This document shows positions 15,579-24,571 of a DNA stretch of 34,977 nucleotides, piece after piece. A program made the translations under genes and the position numbers. Source of the DNA: Chloroflexota bacterium (GTDB lineage: Bacteria; Chloroflexota; Anaerolineae; UBA4142); contig JAMCQI010000001.1 of NCBI GenBank assembly GCA_023381515.1, positions 2,226 to 37,202 on the forward strand, written 5' to 3'. Below the pieces are notes generated by a model, which saw only the letters and a program-made list of their open reading frames with translations, did not search any database and was not told where the DNA came from. How positions within the stretch are numbered: position 1 is the first letter of the stretch; the number at the start of each line of letters is the position of its first letter.

Positions 15579-16315
15579 GAATCGTCGGAATAGAGTTCCC
15601 TCGTCTGGAACCGCTGCAAGCCCGTGTGCTGGACATTGGCTGCGCTCAGGGATGGGCCGTGCTCGAGGCGGCACAACAGGGCGCGTACGCATTCGGCCTG
15701 GACCTGTCTCCCGAGCTCCTGCGCAAGGCGCGGGAGAATCAAGACCGCCGTCCGGCGCCTCGATCGCTGCCCTCCTATGCGCTAGGCAAGTGTCATCGAG
15801 TGCCCTTGCGGTCGTCGAGTTTTGATTTGGTCCTCTGCACCGAGTTGATCGAACATACGCTAGAGACCGAAGCGACGCTGGCGGAAATCCAACGCTTGCT
15901 CAAACCGGGTGGACAGTGTATCTTGTCGATCCCCAACAAACGGGTCGAAGATACGATCACGCGCTTTAGCGCGACGTTTCTTGCCTATAGCGGCCACGTA
16001 AAACAGTTCACGCTCGCCGACATCACGCATGCGCTCGCACGATGCGGTCTGACGGTGGAGCGGGTTCAACGCAAGTACTTTGAATGGAGCGTCTACTGGC
16101 TTGCAATGGCAGTGCTCGGCCAGGTTCCCGCAGTAGATCGCCGCGACGATCGTTATGGCCTGGACTCGCCTCCCAAACGGAGATGGGAAGCTTTCAACTA
16201 TTATTACAAGCGGTTCTGGAAACGAGCGGTCGAGTGGAAACTCGGGCTGCCCATACTGTGGCTGGGAAATCAAGTGTTTCCCAAGAGCTATGTCCTGGTC
16301 TGTGTCAAGGCGTGA
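15575..16315 (+). CDS. Class I SAM-dependent methyltransferase
   Basis: The protein has 246 residues. VLDIGCAQGWAVLEAAQQGA is motif I, FGLDLSPELLRKAREN motif II, FDLVLCTELIEHTLETEATL the methyltransferase-11 type motif, and LLKPGGQCILSIPN motif III. The lead before motif I is only about 17 residues, so an upstream start would be attractive, but the TTG at 15575 overlapping the preceding stop fits the coupling pattern here. Such enzymes in glycan clusters methylate sugars or terminate chains. Together with the FkbM enzyme it gives the locus two methyltransferases. No substrate can be deduced. Confidence 0.83.
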   Translation: MRIVGIEFPRLEPLQARVLDIGCAQGWAVLEAAQQGAYAFGLDLSPELLRKARENQDRRPAPRSLPSYALGKCHRVPLRSSSFDLVLCTELIEHTLETEATLAEIQRLLKPGGQCILSIPNKRVEDTITRFSATFLAYSGHVKQFTLADITHALARCGLTVERVQRKYFEWSVYWLAMAVLGQVPAVDRRDDRYGLDSPPKRRWEAFNYYYKRFWKRAVEWKLGLPILWLGNQVFPKSYVLVCVKA

Positions 16316-16353
16316 TCGACCAACGTTCACGCTGACCGTATCATCGCGAACCC

Positions 16354-17586
16354 ATGCACATTGCGCTTGCGAATCAATGGTATCCTCCCGAGAGTGGATG
16401 GGGCGGTGTCGCGATGTACAACCAAGCCGTAGCACGGGCGCTGTGCGCCCTGGGACATCAGGTGACGGTCATCTCCTCGCGGGCCGACGCCAACATACCC
16501 GCCGAATGTGTCAGGGACGGCGTGCGGGTGCGCCGGTTGCTCGTACGCGATGCATATCGCTGGCGGCGGCTGCCCGGATTAGGTCGGTTCACGCGGCCCG
16601 CACAGCAGTTGGTATACGCGCGACGCGTGGACAGGGCATTGCGGGAATTACACCGCGAGCAACCGATCGATTTGGTCGAATTTGCAGAAATAAACGCCGA
16701 AGGCTTTTTCTACGCTCGTTCCCCGGCGATACCCGTGGTTGTGCGCTGCCACACGCCAACGTTTGTCCTACGCCGCTATTACGACCGGCGCGAAATGCGC
16801 TACGATACGAACATTCTAAGTTGGTGTGAAAAGGACCTGATTCGGCGAGCACACGCGCTCACCGCACCGTCGCAAGATATGGCGCGCACGATCGCGACCG
16901 AATGCCGGCTCCCAGTCGAAAACATCACGGTGATTCCTAATGCGCTTTCGATTTCGGATTTCGATTCAACGTTCGAACGTTCAAACGCTAAAACGTTGAG
17001 ACGCCCTCTCACTATTCTTCACGTCGGGCGCCTGGAGCGCGTCAAGGGCGCCACGGTGCTTGTGCAGGCAATCCCTCTGGTCCTTCGTGCCGTGCCGGAC
17101 GCACAATTCGTTTTTATCGGCGATGATCGTCCCACCGTGCGGGGCGTGTCGCAGCGCGCGCAATTGGAGCTGCAGGCCACAACTGCCGGCTTTAGGGCCA
17201 GCGTCGAATTTCTGGGTGCCGTGGACCAGGCCGTGCTAATGGAGTGGTACGGTCGTGCCGACATTTGCGTGGTGCCGTCGATGCTCTATGAGAGTTTTTC
17301 GTATACGTGCGCGCAGGCGATGGCAGCCGGCAAGCCGGTCATCGCCTCAAGGATCGGTGGAATCCCGGAAACAGTGCAGGATGGAGTGTCCGGCCTCTTG
17401 GTCGAGCCTGGCGACCCCTCACAACTGGCGCACGCTTTGGTGCGATTAGCCCGGGCACCCGCGCTGTGCATGCAAATGGGACGCGCCGGGCGCGAGCGAG
17501 CGATGCACGATTTTGACCCGCGCAAGATCGCGGAGGACAATTTGAGAGTCTATGAGACTGCAATCCGGCATTGGGTTTCCTTATGA
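16354..17586 (+). CDS. GT-B group-1 glycosyltransferase with octamer-encoded linker
   Basis: The protein has 410 residues. MHIALANQWYPPESGWGGVA opens the N-domain. ALTAPSQDMARTIATECRLP and ITVIPNALSISDFDST end it, and LTILHVGRLERVKGATVLVQ starts the C-domain. Residues 205-216 (STFERSNAKTLR) are encoded by a four-unit AACGTTNN array exactly at the interdomain hinge. The donor motif YESFSYTCAQAMAAGKPV reads Glu-x7-Gln, where most relatives have Glu-x7-Glu. It lies 38 bases after the methyltransferase gene with no clear ribosome site. Its stop overlaps a small ORF (ATGA). It should use an NDP-sugar at the cytoplasmic face; the Gln change may affect specificity or rate. Confidence 0.87.
   Translation: MHIALANQWYPPESGWGGVAMYNQAVARALCALGHQVTVISSRADANIPAECVRDGVRVRRLLVRDAYRWRRLPGLGRFTRPAQQLVYARRVDRALRELHREQPIDLVEFAEINAEGFFYARSPAIPVVVRCHTPTFVLRRYYDRREMRYDTNILSWCEKDLIRRAHALTAPSQDMARTIATECRLPVENITVIPNALSISDFDSTFERSNAKTLRRPLTILHVGRLERVKGATVLVQAIPLVLRAVPDAQFVFIGDDRPTVRGVSQRAQLELQATTAGFRASVEFLGAVDQAVLMEWYGRADICVVPSMLYESFSYTCAQAMAAGKPVIASRIGGIPETVQDGVSGLLVEPGDPSQLAHALVRLARAPALCMQMGRAGRERAMHDFDPRKIAEDNLRVYETAIRHWVSL
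16968..16999. repeat. AACGTTNN octamer array 7 (4 units, inside a GT gene)
   Basis: Units read AACGTTCG, AACGTTCA, AACGCTAA, AACGTTGA. They lie in frame at the hinge between the two Rossmann domains. Two units are less exact than in the wzt-associated arrays, consistent with an older array drifting under coding constraint. Confidence 0.9.
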
Positions 17587-17756
17587 AAACGCAATTGCCG
17601 GTGAGCGTGCCTCGCCGCTTTCGACGCTCGATCACCATGGCGCGGTCGTTTGTACGTGGGTTTGGTTGCGAACGGCGGTACTGGCCTGTTGAGAATCTGG
17701 AACGTCTTGCGGCGAGCCGACACGATCGCCGCGGATCGGGCGAATATTTCGTTTGA
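17583..17756 (+). CDS. Small ORF, 57 aa, unknown
   Basis: The ATG at 17583 overlaps the stop of the preceding GT as ATGA, like genuine junctions in this locus, and the ORF ends 15 bases before the next GT. The product is arginine-rich (RRFRRSITMARSFVRGFG, then AASRHDRRGSGEYF) with no recognisable domain. It may be a small coupled protein, the remnant of a deleted gene, or chance. I keep it only because of the overlap and its fit into the 185-base gap. Confidence 0.3.
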   Translation: MKTQLPVSVPRRFRRSITMARSFVRGFGCERRYWPVENLERLAASRHDRRGSGEYFV

Positions 17757-17771
17757 TCCTGCGCCGGCAAC

Positions 17772-18974
17772 ATGAACATTGTCTACGTCGCGCCTTTTCT
17801 GCGTGTGCCGCCCGATAGTGGCGGCGCGATACGGGCCTTTAATCTCATAAATTGTCTGTCACGGCGACACAACGTGTCGGTCGTGACGTATGAAACGCCT
17901 GAGAAAAATGAGCTGCCAAAGTGGTCCAGCACGCATCTGGCCAGCCTCACGATGTTGCCGGCAGCGACACGATCCGCTTCGTCTCGGGGACGCGCCGCGA
18001 CGTTGCGCCGCATGGCAGCGTTTCCCCCAGAGTCTTTTCAGCACTATCCATTATCGCAGTTGATCTGCGCAGTTGACGAACAATTTGAGCGACAACCAAA
18101 GCCGGACTGGATTATCTTCGACACGCTGCTAACCGGGCACGTGATGCTCAAAAAGCGTTGGCCGGTGCCGACGGTTTTGTCGCTCTATGACGTCGCGAGC
18201 GACTTTTACCGCCGGATCTTTGCCAGCACGAACTGGCGCCCGTACAAGCTCGTGCACGGCGTTGAATGGCTCAAGTTCCGCTGGTACGAGGCTCGGATTG
18301 TCAGGACATTCAAACTGGTCGTGACGGTGTCACGCAACGACAGCGCGGCGATCAAGCGAATGCACCATGGCGCGCGCGTGATTTGCGTGCCGAACGGAGT
18401 GGACACGGGCGCGTTGACCCCGGCCGGCAGCCCTCGCGGCAATGGGGTCCTCTTCATTGGGAATTGGATCTATGCGCCCAATGCAGACGGATTGTGGCAC
18501 TTTTACGAGAACATCTGGCCGCGCATTCGGTCTCGACTGGATGCTCAATTTTTGGTAGTCGGCCGACATCCTCCAGCGTCATTCGCCAAGGCGGTACGGC
18601 AGGATTCTTCAGTGCGAATTGCGGCGGACGTTCCGGATGTGCGCCCATACTATGCCCAAGCCCGCGTATCGGTGGTTCCTTTGTTGAACGGGGAAGGAAC
18701 GCGACTCAAGATCCTTGAAGCGTTTGCGTTAGGTGTCCCGGTGGTATCGACAACCGTAGGCTGCGAAGGACTTGACGTGACGAACGGCGAGACCCTGATC
18801 GTGGCGGATGATCCACAGAGATTTGCGGAAGCCGTCGTCGACTTGTTTCACGATCCATCCCGGTCAAAGGCCGTTGCGGGTAACGCCCGTGCGTTGGCCG
18901 AATCCCGGTATGACTGGGAAGTCGTCACACGCGATCTGCAAGCCGAATTATCAAGTCTCTCGCGGCAGGTATGA
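17772..18974 (+). CDS. GT-B group-1 glycosyltransferase, short-hinge subfamily
   Basis: The protein has 400 residues. MNIVYVAPFLRVPPDSGGAI opens the N-domain and LFIGNWIYAPNADGLWHFY the C-domain. VVPLLNGEGTRLKILEAFAL is the donor motif with a complete Glu-x7-Glu. Its plan matches the gene at 13184, including the YAPN segment after the C-domain strand and the VPDV-x-PYY/PFY segment, so the two are likely paralogues with different donors or acceptors. The stop overlaps the next GT by four bases. Function is inferred from family only. Confidence 0.88.
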   Translation: MNIVYVAPFLRVPPDSGGAIRAFNLINCLSRRHNVSVVTYETPEKNELPKWSSTHLASLTMLPAATRSASSRGRAATLRRMAAFPPESFQHYPLSQLICAVDEQFERQPKPDWIIFDTLLTGHVMLKKRWPVPTVLSLYDVASDFYRRIFASTNWRPYKLVHGVEWLKFRWYEARIVRTFKLVVTVSRNDSAAIKRMHHGARVICVPNGVDTGALTPAGSPRGNGVLFIGNWIYAPNADGLWHFYENIWPRIRSRLDAQFLVVGRHPPASFAKAVRQDSSVRIAADVPDVRPYYAQARVSVVPLLNGEGTRLKILEAFALGVPVVSTTVGCEGLDVTNGETLIVADDPQRFAEAVVDLFHDPSRSKAVAGNARALAESRYDWEVVTRDLQAELSSLSRQV

Positions 18975-20116
18975 GAATATTGCTCGTCGTTTCCGGCTAT
19001 CGGCCTCAAGTTGGTGGCCTGCAAAGCGCCACCGCGCACCTGGCCGTCGGGCTGCAGCGCAGAGGGAGCAGGGTCTCGGTGCTGACGCAGAGATTCCCGC
19101 GTTCAATGCCGCCGGAAGAAGAGATCGACGGCGTCAAGGTCCAGCGCTGGCATTTTATCGTACCGCGGCTGCGGGATCTGTCTCATGGGCGCATCGACCT
19201 ATTCATCGCAGGGTTGTTGTTCTTTCCTATTACAAGCTTGCGGCTCTTTGCGCGTATCGCGCGTGACAAGCCAGACGTCGTCAATCTTCATTTCGTCGGC
19301 GCGCCGGCGTTGTTCTTGCTTGCCGTTCGTGCGCTGAAACGGTTTCGTTACGTCGTGTCACTTCACGGCGACGACGTCGAAGGTCTCTCGCGGCGATCCT
19401 GGCTTGATCGAAGAATATTCAGGGCGACCCTCCGTCGGGCCGACACTGTTACTGCCTGTTCTCAATACCTGCTGGACCGTGCCTTGGAAATAGAGCCGCA
19501 GATCGGCCCCAAGTCCCGCGTGATCTACAACGGAATAGATATGCCGTCCGATCGGCTTGGCCGGAACTGCGGGGCATCGGTTCTGTGCGTAGGCCGGCTG
19601 GTGCCCAGCAAAGGATTCGACCTCTTGCTTCGCGCGGCCGCTCTCTGCGGCCGCGATGGCCAGGAGTTCAACCTGACGCTGATTGGAGACGGCCCTGAGC
19701 GTGCTCGGCTGAAAATGCTTGGGAGAGAGATGGGGATCACAGGCAATCTCGAATTTCGGGGCGCGTGTGATCACGCCGCGGTATCGGCCGCGCTGTCCGC
19801 AAGCCGGCTGGTCGTGGTGCCTTCGCGAAAAGATTCCTTTGGCCTTGTCGCGCTGGAAGCAATGGCGGCCGGAAAACCGGTGGTTGCTACGCACGTGGGT
19901 GGCTTGCCGGAGGTGCTCGATGGCGCGGACGCCGTATTGGTGCTGCCGGACGATCCCGAGGCGCTCGCCGAAGCGATCGTGGAGATCCTGCGTAAGCTCG
20001 AACGTAACCCTGATTTTGGCGCGCGCAACCGTGAGCTGGCCGCCCGGTTTTCGACTAGCCGGATGGTCGATGCGTACGAAGCTGTCTACGCCGGCGTCGC
20101 GCCCTCGTCCGCCTGA
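18971..20116 (+). CDS. GT-B group-1 (GT4-like) glycosyltransferase
   Basis: The protein has 381 residues. ILLVVSGYRPQVGGLQSATA is the N-domain entry. VVSLHGDDVEGLSRRS and ADTVTACSQYLLDRALE follow, then SVLCVGRLVPSKGFDLLLRA opens the C-domain. VVPSRKDSFGLVALEAMAAGKP carries an acidic-x7-Glu motif with Asp first. The ATGA overlap couples it to the gene before it, and 8 bases separate it from the gene after it. The coding sequence contains a strong hairpin at 19633-19655. It adds an unidentified sugar on the cytoplasmic side. Confidence 0.89.
   Translation: MRILLVVSGYRPQVGGLQSATAHLAVGLQRRGSRVSVLTQRFPRSMPPEEEIDGVKVQRWHFIVPRLRDLSHGRIDLFIAGLLFFPITSLRLFARIARDKPDVVNLHFVGAPALFLLAVRALKRFRYVVSLHGDDVEGLSRRSWLDRRIFRATLRRADTVTACSQYLLDRALEIEPQIGPKSRVIYNGIDMPSDRLGRNCGASVLCVGRLVPSKGFDLLLRAAALCGRDGQEFNLTLIGDGPERARLKMLGREMGITGNLEFRGACDHAAVSAALSASRLVVVPSRKDSFGLVALEAMAAGKPVVATHVGGLPEVLDGADAVLVLPDDPEALAEAIVEILRKLERNPDFGARNRELAARFSTSRMVDAYEAVYAGVAPSSA
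19633..19655. other. Strong GC hairpin inside a GT gene
   Basis: CGCGGCCGC (19633-19641) and GCGGCCGCG (19647-19655) form a 9-bp perfect stem with a TCTCT loop. It lies in the coding sequence for the C-domain start and encodes an unremarkable alanine/arginine stretch. No T-run follows. Confidence 0.6.
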
Positions 20117-20124
20117 AGACGACC

Positions 20125-21237
20125 ATGCGTGTCGCGTTTATCCACCCGTTCCTTTTCCGATACGCTCGCGGAATCGAACGTTACACTCTTAATTTGGCGA
20201 ATGCCCTTGTGCAGTCCGGCATCCAGCCGCACTTGATCACCTGGCGCTGGCCATCGCCAGTGACGATCGAATCGCTCGGTCCACGTGTCGAGACGCATTT
20301 GCTCTTCACGTCTCGTTTTTATGCCTCGAAAGTCATCGTGCCGTTCTATCTGGCTCACCTGCTGCGGTGGCGCTATGACTTTGTTTGGATCTATTTTGCC
20401 GGATACGGCGAAGCCGAAACGCTCGCCTTGATGCGGAACCAGCGCTATGGGATCGTCTTTCATTATCCCTACGAGCAGGTACCGCATCGCTATCGCGAGT
20501 TCCGGCGTTACGGGTTGGCCCGACGCGCGGAGCGGATCGTGGCGGTCAGCCAGTTGGTCGCAGACGGAGTTCGAGAGGCGCTCGGACGGGAGAGCGACGT
20601 AATCTCCCACGGCGTCGATGGGTTGCGCTTTCACCCGGATGTGAAGCAGCGTGAACGAGTTCGGAGGGAGCTCGGACTGCCTTCAGATGCGCACTTGCTG
20701 GTGACGACGGCCGCGTTGGAGAAACGCAAAGGCATTCAGCATGTCCTCGGTGCACTGCCCCTGGTCATGCAGCGCGCGCCGCAGACCTACTATGTGGTCG
20801 CAGGCGACGGGCCGGACCGCACCTTCGTCGAGCAGACCGTTGGCGCTCTGCCAGGAGAGGTCTCGACCCACGTCCGATTGGTCGGCGCGCAGCAGAACGT
20901 CGTTCCGTATTTGCAGGCGGCCGATCTGTTCCTGATTCTGGCGCGCGGCGAAGCTTCGTCTCTGGCCGCGCTGGAGGCTCTCGCGTGCGGCGTGCCTGTG
21001 ATTGCCTCGCGCTCCCGTCCGTTCGACGAGCTTATTCGCGCCGAATACGGCGCGCAACTGGACGAAACGAATCATGCCGTGCTTGCGGAGACCGTCGTCT
21101 CTCTCTTGAACGACCCGGCGCGACGCCGGCAGATGGGTGAAACAGGCCGGGCTTGCATGTTGCAGTCTCATACCTGGGCGCAGGTAGCACAAGATTACGT
21201 GAAACTGATGCAGCCCGACGCGCTTCAGCCGGGATGA
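20125..21237 (+). CDS. GT-B group-1 (GT4-like) glycosyltransferase
   Basis: The protein has 370 residues. MRVAFIHPFLFRYARGIERY opens the N-domain, with an RGIERY loop instead of a glycine pair. RIVAVSQLVADGVREALG and VISHGVDGLRFHPD precede LVTTAALEKRKGIQHVLGAL. LARGEASSLAALEALACGVPV contains Glu-x7-Glu. The stop overlaps the following membrane GT-C gene (ATGA). This is the last of the continuous series of cytoplasmic transferases before the membrane block. Confidence 0.88.
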   Translation: MRVAFIHPFLFRYARGIERYTLNLANALVQSGIQPHLITWRWPSPVTIESLGPRVETHLLFTSRFYASKVIVPFYLAHLLRWRYDFVWIYFAGYGEAETLALMRNQRYGIVFHYPYEQVPHRYREFRRYGLARRAERIVAVSQLVADGVREALGRESDVISHGVDGLRFHPDVKQRERVRRELGLPSDAHLLVTTAALEKRKGIQHVLGALPLVMQRAPQTYYVVAGDGPDRTFVEQTVGALPGEVSTHVRLVGAQQNVVPYLQAADLFLILARGEASSLAALEALACGVPVIASRSRPFDELIRAEYGAQLDETNHAVLAETVVSLLNDPARRRQMGETGRACMLQSHTWAQVAQDYVKLMQPDALQPG

Positions 21238-23018
21238 TCGCGCGACTCAGGACGCCGGCGTTTTGGCTGACCCTGATATTGGCGGGTGCGCTCGGATTGC
21301 GCTTGGCCGGGATCGGGTTTGGGTTGCCATTGCATCTCCATCCCGACGAACCGACTCAGGTCCTCAACGCCGAGCACATGCTCTCCGGCGATCTGGATCC
21401 GCACTTTTTCCGCTATCCCAGTCTCTATATCTACCAGTTGTTTACAATCTACGGCGGCGCTCAGCTTGTTTCGACCGTAACCGGCACAGCCGTCTCGCCT
21501 TCTGCCTTCTGGCTCCTGGGCAGAATTCTATCGGTTGCATACGGAACCCTGTGTCTCTGGGCGGTCTACATGTTGGGACGCGCACTCGCATCCGACTGGG
21601 TGGGCGTGGCGGCTGCGGGGATAGCGGCCGGCAATCCAGAGCAGATAGTCCAGTCTCACTATGCCACGGTGGACGTGGCGATGACGTTCTGGATCATCCT
21701 CGGCTTGACCTTGGCCGTTCGCTCTCTGCGGCATCCTGGCCGGTCATGGGTTCCCGTAGCGGTCGCGTTCGGGCTGGCAGTCGGTACCAAGTACACCGCG
21801 CTGCTGTTCGCCGCCGTCGTCGGCGCGGTTTTGGTCGTTCAGCTCCTATCGAGCACATCCGGACGCCAGCCCGGTCGGATCGGACGCGCGGCACCGTGGC
21901 TCTTGCTGGTTTTCGGTGGGATGCTGGGCGTCGCCGTGCTGGTTCTGCCGGTCGACGCCGTGCTCCAGATCGCGAGGCAGTGGAGCACGGACGGAACGCT
22001 CAAGCCCGAATATCTCAGTCTATTGAACGTGGTTCTGGCGCTCTGGCGACTCACGGCCGTGGTGGCAGTGCTTGCCGGCGCGACCGCGCTTTTCAGCCTT
22101 CGGGCTAGGCGCGTTGCCGAGGCGGTTCTCAACGAGACGACGCTGGCCTATGCGGGCTCGCTGGCGGCGACCTTCGTGATCACGTCGCCGTACGTCTTGC
22201 TTGATCTGCCGGCGGCGGCGCGCGATATTCTGTACGAGTACCGCCACATGTCGATCGGCGCGGCTGCTCAATTCAGCACGAGCAGCCCACTGCAGGCCGC
22301 GCTGCTGCCGACGAATCTGTTTCCGCAGCCTCTGTATTACGCCGAATGGTGGTTGTCGCAAAGCGGTTGGCTGTTGACCGCCGCGGCTCTGCTTGGCTTG
22401 GCACTCGCGCTGCGGCAGCGCTGGCTGCCCAACCTGACTATTCTGGCATGTATTGTGCTTCTCGGCCTGACCCTGACGCGAGCCGCTTCCAAAGCCGATC
22501 GTTACGCGCTTCCGCTCGTGCCGATCATTGCCGTCTGGGCTGGAGCAGGGCTGGTGTGGCTCGCACGGAGATTCAGGTCAGCGGCATGGGCCGCGGTCGT
22601 CACGACGGTCGTCTTGGCTTGGCCGTTGACCGCCGCATGGGACGCTTTGCAGATCGATTTTCTTTTGCCAAACACGAACGTTCTTGCGTATCAATGGGTG
22701 CTCGACAACGTTCCGCGCGGTGCATCAATTATTCGCGAAGACTCGACTCCCGACATTGAAGACGCGACAAACGATTATCGTGTGACCGTTTCGCAAAGCG
22801 CATTTGAGACCAAGACGTTGACCGATTGGCGCCGGGCTGGCGTCGAGTACATCTTGGTAGGTCGGCTGCGCGATACTTTCTATCGTCCGAACGCATCCTC
22901 ATATCCCGGCATCGTGGCGAACTATGCAGATTTGGACTCCAGTGCGGGGTTAGCGGCCCAGTTCAAGCCCGGGGCAAATGTCGCTGGGCCGCCCATCTGG
23001 ATCTATCGCTTGCAGTAA
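21234..23018 (+). CDS. Polytopic GT-C-type glycosyltransferase (PMT/ArnT-like)
   Basis: The protein has 594 residues from the ATG at 21234, which overlaps the previous stop; an open extension to 21153 would overlap the upstream gene further and is not supported. After the first helix, HLHPDEPTQVLNAEHMLSGD gives the Asp-Glu loop-1 motif and FFRYPSLYIYQLFTIY a typical second segment. Multiple hydrophobic segments follow, then a C-terminal region with DNVPRGASIIREDSTPD. GT-C enzymes use polyprenyl-phosphate sugars on the outer face. It begins a block of membrane glycan enzymes that continues to 32079. Confidence 0.84.
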   Translation: MIARLRTPAFWLTLILAGALGLRLAGIGFGLPLHLHPDEPTQVLNAEHMLSGDLDPHFFRYPSLYIYQLFTIYGGAQLVSTVTGTAVSPSAFWLLGRILSVAYGTLCLWAVYMLGRALASDWVGVAAAGIAAGNPEQIVQSHYATVDVAMTFWIILGLTLAVRSLRHPGRSWVPVAVAFGLAVGTKYTALLFAAVVGAVLVVQLLSSTSGRQPGRIGRAAPWLLLVFGGMLGVAVLVLPVDAVLQIARQWSTDGTLKPEYLSLLNVVLALWRLTAVVAVLAGATALFSLRARRVAEAVLNETTLAYAGSLAATFVITSPYVLLDLPAAARDILYEYRHMSIGAAAQFSTSSPLQAALLPTNLFPQPLYYAEWWLSQSGWLLTAAALLGLALALRQRWLPNLTILACIVLLGLTLTRAASKADRYALPLVPIIAVWAGAGLVWLARRFRSAAWAAVVTTVVLAWPLTAAWDALQIDFLLPNTNVLAYQWVLDNVPRGASIIREDSTPDIEDATNDYRVTVSQSAFETKTLTDWRRAGVEYILVGRLRDTFYRPNASSYPGIVANYADLDSSAGLAAQFKPGANVAGPPIWIYRLQ

Positions 23019-23048
23019 ACGCTGCGACAGCTTCCGCGGGGATCAATC

Positions 23049-23978
23049 TTGGCCGACTCGCTTTCCGTGCTGATTTGTACGCATAATCGCCCGAACCTTT
23101 TGAGACAGTGCCTCGCCGCCCTGATCGATGAAAGCGACGAAAAGCCGTCGCAGGTTGTCGTAGTGAATGGCGGCGACGATCGCTCGGACCAGGTGGTACA
23201 GGGATTTGCGACGCGTGGTAACCAGACTTCGATCCGAGTCGAGTGTGTCAAGACGGTCAACCGAAATCTGGCGGCGAGCCGGAACGTTGGGCTGCCGCAC
23301 TGCACCGGCGACATTGTCGGGATGACGGACGACGACGCACAGGTATTCCCGGATTGGGTTACTCAGATGAAGCGCATCCACGCCGAACATCCGGAGGCGG
23401 GTGCGGTCGGCGGGCCGGTGATCGGCGCAGATGCCGACTCGCTGGTCAGCCGGATCGCCGACCAGGTGACGTTCGCGGCTTATGCCGCGGCAGGCAGTGT
23501 CCGCACCCTCGCCGGCGTGAATGTCTCGTACAAGAAGCGAGTGGTCGAGGCGGTCGGGCCGCAGGACGAGTCTCTCTTTCGGGGCGAGGACGTGGACTAT
23601 AACTGGCGTGTCCAGAGACTCGGCTGGACAGTCTATTACGACCCGCGGGTACGGGTGCGCCATCATCATCGCCCCACGCTGCGCAGTTTTCTGAATCAGC
23701 ACTATATGTACGGCCGGGCCTATTACCTGGTGCGGCGAAAATGGAAAGAGATGTACTGCATCTACCCGCATTCGTTCCGACGTCCAAAAGACTTGCTCAA
23801 AGCGCTGAATTTTGCCGCCGGTTTGTTCTATGAGCCGTTGCAGTACGGGATGCGGATGGAGTGCCCGGCGGATCGATTATTGGCTCTGCCGATTTTGTTC
23901 GTCAACGGCCTGGGCTGGCGCGGCGGGATGGTGCAGCAAAAGTTGGCTTGCGCGCGGGGGCAATTCGAGGTCGGATGA
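23049..23978 (+). CDS. GT2-family glycosyltransferase
   Basis: The protein has 309 residues. LSVLICTHNRPNLLRQCLAA is the GT-A entry, RNLAASRNVGLPHCTGDIVG and MTDDDAQVFPDW hold the metal-binding acids, and LFRGEDVDYNWRVQRLG the catalytic acid region, as in rhamnosyl/galactosyl-type GT2 enzymes. The start is TTG 23049 (30 bases after the previous gene); no ATG lies early enough to keep the nucleotide-binding strand. Its stop overlaps the GNAT gene (ATGA). It is soluble or membrane-associated in the cytoplasm. Confidence 0.85.
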   Translation: MADSLSVLICTHNRPNLLRQCLAALIDESDEKPSQVVVVNGGDDRSDQVVQGFATRGNQTSIRVECVKTVNRNLAASRNVGLPHCTGDIVGMTDDDAQVFPDWVTQMKRIHAEHPEAGAVGGPVIGADADSLVSRIADQVTFAAYAAAGSVRTLAGVNVSYKKRVVEAVGPQDESLFRGEDVDYNWRVQRLGWTVYYDPRVRVRHHHRPTLRSFLNQHYMYGRAYYLVRRKWKEMYCIYPHSFRRPKDLLKALNFAAGLFYEPLQYGMRMECPADRLLALPILFVNGLGWRGGMVQQKLACARGQFEVG

Positions 23979-24571
23979 CTCATCCTCAAATCACCGACGT
24001 AGCCAACCACTATACCGTGCTCCTTTTGAATCTGGACAAGTACAAAGAATCCACGCGTGTGCTTCCGACGGGCTGCGAGTTCCTCGGATCTTGTGCAAGC
24101 GCGGAAGTCCGGAGCCAGGAGAAGGAATTGCTGCAACGAGTTTTCGAGGACTGGGATATTCCCTATTCGGGCAGGTTGCCCGGCTGGCAGGCGGATTCGC
24201 CTGTCTTTGTGGTGAACGGCTCCCAACTGATCGCCGGCGTTTACCTGTGTAACCGGAATGAGTTTGACGATGACCCGCTTCGGGGCCAGCTGCATTATTT
24301 CTTCGTCCGGCCGGAATATCGCGCCGGCGGGATTCACAGCGCGAACGTGCGTGAGGCGGTCCGGCAGGCCCGCGTGTGGGGGCTGCGCGCCCTGTACGTG
24401 AATACGGACCGCCGTCTCTTGCCCGAGGTCTATATCCGCTGGGGCGCCGAGCCGCTGAGGCAAATCGCCAAACCGTCCAGGATCCCGCATAACGCGCTGG
24501 GAGACCTGGTGAGGCGCGTCCGCTGGCGCGCTCGGGTCGCGTGGCAAAACCACAACGGTCTATTCGATTGA
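23975..24571 (+). CDS. GNAT-family N-acetyltransferase-like protein
   Basis: The protein has 198 residues from the ATG that overlaps the previous stop. LRGQLHYFFVRPEYRAGGIH followed by SANVREAVRQARVWGLRALYVNTDR resembles GNAT motif A (Arg-x-x-Gly-x-Gly/Ala in the acetyl-CoA loop) and the following helix and strand. The segment before, SPVFVVNGSQLIAGVYLCNRN, fits the preceding beta strands. It may acylate an amino sugar of the glycan, which is inference from the neighbourhood. The family call is moderate because the loop is imperfect. Confidence 0.65.
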   Translation: MTHPQITDVANHYTVLLLNLDKYKESTRVLPTGCEFLGSCASAEVRSQEKELLQRVFEDWDIPYSGRLPGWQADSPVFVVNGSQLIAGVYLCNRNEFDDDPLRGQLHYFFVRPEYRAGGIHSANVREAVRQARVWGLRALYVNTDRRLLPEVYIRWGAEPLRQIAKPSRIPHNALGDLVRRVRWRARVAWQNHNGLFD

